Shown piece after piece: positions 1-4,983 of a stretch of 5,892 nucleotides of DNA (the stretch's first letter is position 1; each line of letters begins with the position of its first letter). Under the pieces are notes generated by a model. That model was given only the letters and a program-made list of their open reading frames with translations. It searched no databases and was not told where the DNA came from. Origin of the DNA: Frankiales bacterium (lineage in GTDB: Bacteria > Actinomycetota > Actinomycetes > Mycobacteriales > SCTD01); the NCBI GenBank assembly GCA_025464795.1, contig JAODNB010000367.1, positions 1 through 5,892 on the forward strand, written 5' to 3'. The translations under genes were made by a program, and so were the position numbers.

Positions 1-443
1 GTGTCGTGCTGTCCAAGGGCGCGCTGGCCCTGCTCTCGTACGACGAGACCCGTGCTGTGCTGGCGCACGAGCGTGCGCACCTGTCCCAGCGCCACGACCT
101 CGTCGTCCTCCCGTTCGTCGCACTGGGGGCCACGTTCCCGCGGCTGCCTGCTGTCGTGCTGGCCCGCAACGAGGTGGCGCTGCTGATCGAGCTGCTGGCC
201 GACGACGCCGCCGCCCGTCACCACGACCGGACCCACCTCGCCCAGGCCCTCTGGAAGATCGGTACGCGGGACGCCCCCACCGGCGCACTCGGCGTCGCCG
301 GCGACGACGTGCTGCTGCGCGCCCGTCGGCTGCTCGACCCGCCGGTCCGGCTGGGGCACCTGGCCGCCGCCGGGGTCCTCACGGCGTCAGCTCTCGTCGC
401 GGCAAGTCCGCTCACCGGTGTGGTCCTTCCGTATCTGGTGTGA
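1..443 (+). CDS. M56-family membrane zinc metallopeptidase, C-terminal part (5' end outside window)
   Basis: This is the last 146 residues of a gene that begins before the window; the frame is open to the left edge, so the GTG at position 6 is very probably an internal Val codon. The segment carries the zinc-peptidase signature HERAH at nt 66-80 (two His ligands and the catalytic Glu), inside the context AVLAHERAH typical of M56/BlaR1-like peptidases. The likely third zinc ligand is the Glu of ELLADDAA at nt 189-191. A hydrophobic stretch near the C-terminus (about nt 350-440) looks like the last membrane helix. M56 proteins in Actinobacteria are integral membrane proteins that are often encoded beside a BlaI/CopY-type repressor and are thought to cleave it or another target. 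That neighbour would lie upstream and cannot be seen here. The stop TGA at 441-443 is 20 bp before the next start, so co-transcription with the oxidase gene is likely. The family call is firm; the substrate is unknown. Confidence 0.85.
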   Translation, partial: VVLSKGALALLSYDETRAVLAHERAHLSQRHDLVVLPFVALGATFPRLPAVVLARNEVALLIELLADDAAARHHDRTHLAQALWKIGTRDAPTGALGVAGDDVLLRARRLLDPPVRLGHLAAAGVLTASALVAASPLTGVVLPYLV

Positions 444-448
444 GACCT

Positions 449-454
449 GGAGGT
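449..454 (+). promoter_or_regulatory. Ribosome binding site of the acyl-CoA oxidase gene
   Basis: GGAGGT lies 9 nt before the ATG at 464. It favours that ATG over the in-frame GTG at 440, which overlaps the upstream stop codon but has no clear Shine-Dalgarno sequence, and over the ATG at 473, which is 18 nt away from it. Confidence 0.75.
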
Positions 455-463
455 AAGGGGGAC

Positions 464-2317
464 ATGGCGATCATGGACACCGACCTCCAGGCCGCCGCCC
501 AGCTGCAGGCGCTGCTCGACGGGCCGCATGCCGAGCTCCGCGAGCAGACCCGGGTGACGCTCTCCCAGCTGGGCTTGGACAAGGCCGAGGGGTTGAGCAG
601 GGACGACTACCGGGACCTCGTCCTGGAGTGGACGCGGGAGGTGGGTCGGACCGGAGACGGTGCCCGCTCGTTCCCCCTGGCCTACGGAGGCCAGGACGAC
701 CCCGGCGGTCGGGTGGCCACCTTCCAGACGGTCGGCCACAGCGACCTGTCACTGCTCGTGAAGATGGGGGTGCAGTTCGGCCTGTTCGGCGGGGCCGTCC
801 ACCGCCTCGGTACGGACAAGCACCACGCCGCGTACCTCCGGGACATCGGCACCCTCGACCTGCCGGGGTGCTTCGCGATGAGCGAGTCGGGCCACGGGTC
901 GGACGTCCGCTCCATCCGCACCCAGGCCCGGTACGACGCCGACGCCGGCGAGTTCGTCATCCACACGCCCGACGAGACCGCCCGCAAGGACTGGATCGGC
1001 AACGCTGCTCGACACGGACGGATGGCCGCCGTCTTCGCCCAGCTCGACGTGGCGGGCGAGGCCCAGGGGGTGCACTGCTTCCTCGTCCCGCTGCGGGACG
1101 AGAACGGCAGCCTGCTCGAAGGGATCGAGATCGAGGACTGCGGCGACAAGATGGGCCTGCAGGGGGTCGACAACGGGCGGATCCGCTTCCACGCCGTTCG
1201 CATCCCGCGGGACAACCTGCTCGACCGCTTCGGGTCGGTGTCGGAGGAGGGGGTCTACAGCTCCCCTATCGCCTCGCCAGGGGCACGGTTCTTCTCGATG
1301 ATCGGAGCGCTCGTCGAGGGACGGATCTGCATCGGTGGTGCCGGCCTGGCCGTGGCCCGCAACGCCCTCACGATCGCGGTGCGTTGGGGCGAGACCCGAC
1401 GTCAGTTCGGGACGGGCCTGGAGCGGGACACCCCGCTGATGGACTACCTGACGCACCAGCGCAGGCTGCTCCCAGCCATCTGCGAGTCCTACGTCCTGCA
1501 GAGCGCGCACGACCACCTCAACGCGTCCTACGTCGAGGTGCTCAACGGGGGCGAGGGGCAGCGCGAGGTCGAGGCTCTCGCAGCAGGCCTCAAGGCGGTC
1601 GCCACCTGGCACATGGTGTCCGCGGTGCAGAACGCCCGCGAGTGCTGCGGAGGCAAGGGCTACCTCGCCGAGAACCGGTTCGCCTCCCTGCGAGCGGACT
1701 CGGACGTCTTCACGACCTTCGAGGGGGACAACACCGTCCTGATGCAGCTCGTGGCCAAGACCTTGCTCGCCGACTACGCCGCGGAGTTCGAAGACCTCGA
1801 TGCCTTCGGCATGGTGCGCAACCTGACCTCCCGGTCGGCGACGCGCGTGCTGGGTGACATCCGCCGGAGCTTGAAGCGCAAGGACTTCCTCGACCCCTCG
1901 TGGCAGGCGGCGGCGCTGGAGTTCCGCGAGGACCGGTTGATCGACAGCCTTGCGCGACGCCTGCGGACGCTCGTCAAGGAGGGCACCGACCCGCTCACCG
2001 CGCTGAACCGCTGCCAGGACCACGCCCTGGCCACGGCGCGCGCCCACGTCGAGCGCCAGGCGCACGAGCTGTTCCGCAACGCCGCGACGACCCCGTTGCT
2101 GGAGCAGGTGCGAGACCTGGCTTCGCTGTCGACGATCGAGGGCGACCGGGCCTGGTGGCTCGAGCACGGCTTCTTGTCGCCGGAGGACTCGAAGAACCTC
2201 CAGAAGCAGGTGAACGACCTGTGTGCTGAGCTCCGGCCGCACGCGCTGACGCTCGTCGCCGGCTTCGGCATCCCCGACGCCCTGCTTCGAGCCCCGATCG
2301 CCCTCCCTGCGTCCTAG
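464..2317 (+). CDS. Acyl-CoA oxidase / acyl-CoA dehydrogenase family flavoprotein (ACOX type)
   Basis: The 617-residue product matches the length and architecture of acyl-CoA oxidases, which catalyse the first step of fatty acid beta-oxidation: FAD-dependent 2,3-desaturation of acyl-CoA with electrons passed to O2, giving H2O2. Visible landmarks are the FAD/substrate-loop motif CFAMSESGHGSDV (residues 136-148), KDWIGN around W177, DKMGLQGVDNG in the beta domain, RWGETRRQFG (307-316) and ECCGGKGYL (393-401). TTFEGDNTVLMQ follows, with Glu420 at nt 1721-1723 as the expected catalytic base, at almost the same position as Glu421 of rat ACOX. Residues from about 450 to 610 form the extra helical C-terminal domain that separates ACOX proteins from ordinary dehydrogenases of about 380 residues. 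The ATG at 464 was chosen for its ribosome binding site. The gene converges on the lipoprotein gene. Oxidase rather than dehydrogenase activity is inferred from family; the natural chain length is unknown. Confidence 0.9.
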   Translation: MAIMDTDLQAAAQLQALLDGPHAELREQTRVTLSQLGLDKAEGLSRDDYRDLVLEWTREVGRTGDGARSFPLAYGGQDDPGGRVATFQTVGHSDLSLLVKMGVQFGLFGGAVHRLGTDKHHAAYLRDIGTLDLPGCFAMSESGHGSDVRSIRTQARYDADAGEFVIHTPDETARKDWIGNAARHGRMAAVFAQLDVAGEAQGVHCFLVPLRDENGSLLEGIEIEDCGDKMGLQGVDNGRIRFHAVRIPRDNLLDRFGSVSEEGVYSSPIASPGARFFSMIGALVEGRICIGGAGLAVARNALTIAVRWGETRRQFGTGLERDTPLMDYLTHQRRLLPAICESYVLQSAHDHLNASYVEVLNGGEGQREVEALAAGLKAVATWHMVSAVQNARECCGGKGYLAENRFASLRADSDVFTTFEGDNTVLMQLVAKTLLADYAAEFEDLDAFGMVRNLTSRSATRVLGDIRRSLKRKDFLDPSWQAAALEFREDRLIDSLARRLRTLVKEGTDPLTALNRCQDHALATARAHVERQAHELFRNAATTPLLEQVRDLASLSTIEGDRAWWLEHGFLSPEDSKNLQKQVNDLCAELRPHALTLVAGFGIPDALLRAPIALPAS

Positions 2318-2361
2318 CCCGCACGCCGCGAGTCGGGGCGCTTCCCTGAGAACGCCGTGGC

Positions 2362-2832
2362 TCAACCGCCCACGTTGGCAGCGTCGACGCACGCGGAGAA
2401 GCCGTAGGACCGCATCCACTTCAGGTCCGCCTTCGACCCGGTCGGGGCGTTCAGCGTCAGGTGCGTGAGAGCCGCCTCGTCGTGGACCTTGTCCGCCGCT
2501 GCCACCTTCGCCGCATAGGCGTGCGCCTCGATCACCTGCGCGGCCAGCGGGGTGAAGACGTGCTTGTCCAGTGCCGGCTTGTCGGCGGCCGGCGGTGTCA
2601 GGCCGTCGATCGCCTTGAGGGCCGCGTCCGCGATGACGACGACCTTGGCGACGTACGGCGCCAGGTCACTCGCGGCCTGAGGGTTCGTCAGCGCCTTGGT
2701 GTCGGCGTTCGCCTTCGCGCAGATCGCCTCGGCCCGGGCGATGTAGGCCTTCTTCTCCGGGCTCGCCGGCGTGCTGCCGCCACCGCACCCGGCGACGAGG
2801 AGCAGAGGGACGAGCAAGGCAGCTGAGTTCAC
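2362..2832 (-). CDS. Small secreted lipoprotein of unknown function
   Basis: The 156-residue product begins with a short hydrophobic signal peptide ending in the lipobox LVAGC, with Cys16 as the predicted lipidated residue. A GGGSTPASP linker follows, then a mainly helical, Ala/Lys-rich domain. It should be exported and anchored to the outer face of the membrane. Two further Cys, C38 in EAICAKAN and C148 in YGFSACVDAAN, sit near the two ends of the mature domain and could form a disulfide; this arrangement is common in uncharacterised actinobacterial lipoproteins. The start is GTG, chosen because AGGAAGGA lies just upstream. With this start the n-region lacks the usual Lys/Arg, which is slightly odd. 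The gene follows the methyltransferase gene by 35 bp and is probably in the same transcript. I recognise no catalytic motif and assign no function; substrate binding or an envelope role are only possibilities. Confidence 0.8.
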   Translation of the reverse strand: MNSAALLVPLLLVAGCGGGSTPASPEKKAYIARAEAICAKANADTKALTNPQAASDLAPYVAKVVVIADAALKAIDGLTPPAADKPALDKHVFTPLAAQVIEAHAYAAKVAAADKVHDEAALTHLTLNAPTGSKADLKWMRSYGFSACVDAANVGG

Positions 2833-2835
2833 ACG

Positions 2836-2843
2836 TCCTTCCT
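2836..2843 (-). promoter_or_regulatory. Ribosome binding site of the lipoprotein gene
   Basis: On the minus strand AGGAAGGA ends 3 nt before the GTG start at 2832; its first AGGA half is at a more usual 7-nt distance. Its 5' end lies inside the last copy of the 13-bp tandem repeat, so the repeat contributes to the initiation region. Confidence 0.6.
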
Positions 2844-2879
2844 ACACCGGCCTCCTACACCGGCCGCCTAGACCGGCCT
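2841..2879. repeat. Three tandem copies of a 13-bp unit
   Basis: On the plus strand the units are CCTACACCGGCCT (2841-2853), CCTACACCGGCCG (2854-2866) and CCTAGACCGGCCT (2867-2879). The first and second differ only at the last base, and the third has one internal C-to-G change. Read on the minus strand, the first copy met encodes the last residues and TAG stop of the methyltransferase (Arg-Pro-Val-stop). The other two copies fill the gap, and the last one runs into the lipoprotein ribosome binding site. In those two copies the triplet matching the stop is TGTAG instead of TCTAG, so each still contains a TAG. The simplest origin is slippage duplication of the gene's 3' end. Confidence 0.9.
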
Positions 2880-3677
2880 GAGACCGACGACGTAGCAACC
2901 GACCGCCGCCGCTGCGGCGACGTTCAGGGAGTCCACCCCGTGCGCCATGGAGATCCGCACTCTCAGGTCGCTGGCGGCCATCGCCTCGACCGTCAGCCCG
3001 GGGCCCTCGGCTCCCAGCAGCAGGGCAGCCCTCTCGTCCTTGTCGAGCACGACCGTCTCGAGCGGTGTCGCGTCCGCGGCCGGGGTCATCGCCAGGACGC
3101 GGAAGCCCGAGTCGCGCAGCTCCGCGACCCCGCCCGGCCAGGCGTCGAGATAGGCGTACGGCAGGGACAGCACCTCTCCCATGGAGACCCGCATCGCCCT
3201 GCGGTACAGCGGGTCGCAGCAGTTGGGGCTCAGCAGGACCGCATCGAGGCCCAGGCCCGCGGCGCTGCGGAAGATGGCTCCGAGGTTGGTGGGGCTGTTC
3301 ACGTTCTCGAGCACCAGCACCCGGGTCGACCGGCGAAGGACCTCAGCCGCTGACGGCAGCAGCGGGCGCTGGAACGACGCCAGCGCGCCCCGGTGGACGT
3401 GGAAGCCGGTGACCGCGTGCATGACCTCGAGCGAGGCGACGTAGGTCGGGCAGTCGAGGACGGTCAGCTCCTCGAGCACGTCGTCGACGCGGTTGGGAGC
3501 CAGCAGCAGGGACCGGGGCGTGCATCCGGCCTGCACGGCGCGCCGCATCACGAGCTGTCCCTCGGCGATGAAGAACCCCATCGACGGCTCGTGGCTCATC
3601 CGCCGCACGACGTCCGTCAGCCCGAGGTAGTCGGCCAGTCGCGGGTCGGCCGGGTCCGCGATCTCGATCGGGGTCAC
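2868..3677 (-). CDS. SpoU/TrmH-family RNA 2'-O-methyltransferase
   Basis: The 269-residue product has an N-terminal substrate-binding region (about residues 1-105, with FFIAEGQLVMRRA at 35-47). The SPOUT catalytic domain follows. Motif 1 is ENVNSPTNLGAIFRSA (124-139, with Asn131 and Arg137), motif 2 is LLLGAEGPGL (219-228, with Glu224), and motif 3 is ISMAHGVDSLNVAAA (242-256, with Ser250 and Asn252). These form the trefoil-knot S-adenosylmethionine site of enzymes that methylate ribose 2'-OH groups in rRNA or tRNA in the cytoplasm. In motif 3 a Ser (243) stands where Pro is usual. The specific RNA target cannot be told from sequence; a 23S rRNA guanosine enzyme (RlmB-like) or a tRNA enzyme are both possible. 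The start is a GTG that overlaps the stop of the upstream flavoenzyme gene in the sequence GTGA, with no strong ribosome binding site of its own, suggesting translational coupling. Confidence 0.9.
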   Translation of the reverse strand: MTPIEIADPADPRLADYLGLTDVVRRMSHEPSMGFFIAEGQLVMRRAVQAGCTPRSLLLAPNRVDDVLEELTVLDCPTYVASLEVMHAVTGFHVHRGALASFQRPLLPSAAEVLRRSTRVLVLENVNSPTNLGAIFRSAAGLGLDAVLLSPNCCDPLYRRAMRVSMGEVLSLPYAYLDAWPGGVAELRDSGFRVLAMTPAADATPLETVVLDKDERAALLLGAEGPGLTVEAMAASDLRVRISMAHGVDSLNVAAAAAVGCYVVGLRPV

Positions 3678-4729
3678 GGCTTGGCGCGGAGGTACTGGTC
3701 CGGCCAGCTGATCTCGTCGCCGAGCTCGGCCGCGGCGTGCAGCGGGAAGTAGGGGTCGCGGAGCAGCTGACGGGCCATGAGCACCACGTCGGCCTGGCCG
3801 TCCTGCAGGACCTGCTCGGCCTGAGCCGCGGAGGTGATCAGACCGACTGCGCCGGTGGCGATGCCCGCCTCACGCACGGCCGCCGCGAGCGGCACCTGGA
3901 AACCAGGTCCGACCGGGATCTGCTGCTCGTGGTGTAGCCCGCCACTGGAGGTGTCCACCAGGTCCACGCCCCTCTCGGCGAGCAGCGGTACCAGCCGCAC
4001 GCTGTCGTCCACGGTCCAACCGCCCTCGGTCCAGTCGGTGGCGCTGATCCGGACGAACAGCGGTCCGGTCCAGACCTCCCGCACGTGCTCGACGACCTCG
4101 AGCAGCAGACGGGTCCGGCCCTCGAAGGAGCCGCCGTACTCGTCGGTGCGGGTGTTGGACAGCGGGCTCAGGAACTCGTGCAGCAGGTAGCCGTGGGCGC
4201 CGTGGATCTCGGCCACGACGAACCCCGCGTCCTGGGCACGCACGGCGGCCGCGGTGAAGTCGGCCACCACCTTCGCGATGCCGTCAGCGTCCAGGGCCGC
4301 CGGCGTGGCGTACCGACCGAAGGCGACAGCGCTGGGGGCGACCGCCTCCCAGCCCCCGTCGTCCACGGGCACCGAGTTCCGCTCCGCTGCCCAGGGGCGG
4401 TAGGTGCTCGCCTTGCGCCCCGCGTGGGCCAGCTGGATCCCCGGGACCGCCCCGTGGCGGGCGATGAAGGCGGCGATCGGCGCCCACGCAGCGGCCTGCG
4501 CCTCGTTCCAGATCCCCGCGTCCTCAGGGCTGATGCGCCCCTCGGGGCTGACGGCAGCGGCCTCGGTCATGACGAGGCCGGCACCGCCCACAGCGCGCGA
4601 GCCGAGGTGGACGAGGTGCCAGTCGTCGGGCATGCCGTCGACCGAGCTGTACTGGCACATCGGGCTCACGAACAGCCGGTTGCGGAAGGTGGTGCCACGC
4701 AGGGTCAGGGCGGAGAAGAGGATGCTCAC
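3674..4729 (-). CDS. Old Yellow Enzyme-family NADH:flavin oxidoreductase (YqjM-like ene-reductase)
   Basis: The 351-residue product is a FMN-binding TIM barrel of the thermophilic-like/YqjM branch of Old Yellow Enzymes, which reduce activated C=C bonds with NAD(P)H. Diagnostic residues are present: PMCQYS with Cys25 and Tyr27 (Cys26 and Tyr28 in YqjM), QLAHAGRKAS with Lys106, and EIHGAHGYLLHEFLSPLSN with the substrate-binding His176 and His179 plus Tyr181. TRTDEYGGS is the family signature. FVRIS carries the FMN-contacting Arg227, and ARQLLRDPYFPLHAA (319-333) carries the phosphate-binding Arg320. The C-terminal QYLRAKP places Arg348 where YqjM has the arginine finger that reaches into the neighbouring subunit. 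The start is GTG, with a modest GGAAG at 4739-4743 spaced 9 nt away. It is the first gene of the minus-strand cluster and is coupled to the methyltransferase. The physiological substrate is unknown; an oxidative-stress or xenobiotic role is family-based inference. Confidence 0.93.
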   Translation of the reverse strand: MSILFSALTLRGTTFRNRLFVSPMCQYSSVDGMPDDWHLVHLGSRAVGGAGLVMTEAAAVSPEGRISPEDAGIWNEAQAAAWAPIAAFIARHGAVPGIQLAHAGRKASTYRPWAAERNSVPVDDGGWEAVAPSAVAFGRYATPAALDADGIAKVVADFTAAAVRAQDAGFVVAEIHGAHGYLLHEFLSPLSNTRTDEYGGSFEGRTRLLLEVVEHVREVWTGPLFVRISATDWTEGGWTVDDSVRLVPLLAERGVDLVDTSSGGLHHEQQIPVGPGFQVPLAAAVREAGIATGAVGLITSAAQAEQVLQDGQADVVLMARQLLRDPYFPLHAAAELGDEISWPDQYLRAKP

Positions 4730-4734
4730 GCCGC

Positions 4735-4740
4735 TAGACT
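4735..4740 (+). promoter_or_regulatory. Possible -10 element of the small membrane protein gene
   Basis: TAGACT fits the TANNNT pattern of actinobacterial housekeeping -10 boxes. It would place the transcription start near 4747, giving a leader of about 30 nt before the ATG at 4777. No good -35 hexamer is visible about 17 nt upstream, so this is tentative. The element lies in the divergent leader of the flavoenzyme gene. Confidence 0.35.
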
Positions 4741-4764
4741 TCCAGAAGATCCGGACGACGCCCC

Positions 4765-4770
4765 AGGAGG
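4765..4770 (+). promoter_or_regulatory. Ribosome binding site of the 60-residue membrane protein gene
   Basis: A perfect AGGAGG lies 6 nt before the ATG at 4777. It is the strongest site in the window and is the main reason to accept so short a gene as real. Confidence 0.85.
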
Positions 4771-4776
4771 CACCCC

Positions 4777-4959
4777 ATGGCTGGCCACAACACGCGAGCG
4801 ACCTCGTGGCTCACGGTTGCCCTGATCATCGTCGCGAGCGTGCTGCTGGGCTTCGCGCTGCCGATGCACTCGTTGCCGCTGGCCATCGTGGGCGGCATCG
4901 TCCTCGTTGCCGGCGTGATCGCGGGCGGGGTCTTCGGCATCCTGGACGACGCGTACTAA
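4777..4959 (+). CDS. Small two-helix membrane protein, function unknown
   Basis: The product has 60 residues. A short polar N-terminus (MAGHNTRATSW) is followed by two hydrophobic segments, about residues 10-29 and 33-55, joined by a short PMHS turn, and by a short acidic end (DDAY). It should sit in the cytoplasmic membrane as a helical hairpin. The HN-x-x-A-x-SW pattern just before the first helix loosely resembles the HGxxPAAW group of small actinobacterial membrane proteins, but the key residues are not fully kept, so I do not assign it. The ATG has a perfect Shine-Dalgarno sequence, and the frame ends in TAA followed directly by an in-frame TAG. The gene diverges from the flavoenzyme gene across 47 bp and converges on the helicase gene. 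Coding is well supported by the ribosome binding site and coherent hydrophobicity; function is unknown. Confidence 0.8.
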   Translation: MAGHNTRATSWLTVALIIVASVLLGFALPMHSLPLAIVGGIVLVAGVIAGGVFGILDDAY

Positions 4960-4961
4960 TA

Positions 4962-4983
4962 GCTACTAGCGCCTGCTAGCGCT
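4962..4983. repeat. CTAG-rich overlapping direct and inverted repeats at a convergent junction
   Basis: Several short symmetries overlap here. GCTA-C-TAGC (4962-4970) is an inverted repeat with a one-base centre. CTAGC/GCTAG (4966-4970 with 4975-4979) is a 5-bp stem with a 4-nt loop. AGCGC/GCGCT (4968-4972 with 4979-4983) is an alternative 5-bp stem. CTAGCGC occurs twice as a direct repeat (4966-4972 and 4976-4982). The helicase stop codon lies inside. It could act as a weak bidirectional terminator, but there is no T tract on either strand and the stems are short. Confidence 0.5.

Noticed and set aside
440..463. GTG at 440, overlapping the peptidase stop as GTGA, as the oxidase start
   Set aside because: It lacks a Shine-Dalgarno sequence, whereas the ATG at 464 has GGAGGT at 9-nt spacing. 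The added residues would simply translate that ribosome binding site.
628..1857. Plus-strand open frame of about 409 codons inside the oxidase gene
   Set aside because: It is in a shifted frame of a well-supported gene and its product is a Pro/Arg/Gly-rich low-complexity translation with no ribosome binding site.
2318..2361. Possible intrinsic terminator between the convergent oxidase and lipoprotein genes
   Set aside because: The best pairing found is a 4-bp CGCC/GGCG stem with a 9-nt loop and no T tract, too weak to call.
749..2419. Long open frame on the minus strand (about 556 codons) antisense to the acyl-CoA oxidase gene
   Set aside because: High G+C content keeps this frame open. The translation is Arg/Gly/Val/Leu-rich with no recognisable motif, while the plus-strand frame is an unmistakable acyl-CoA oxidase.
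4085..4825. Plus-strand open frame of about 246 codons opposite the flavoenzyme gene
   Set aside because: It is antisense to a clear Old Yellow Enzyme gene, has no family motif, and overlaps the small membrane protein gene in another frame.
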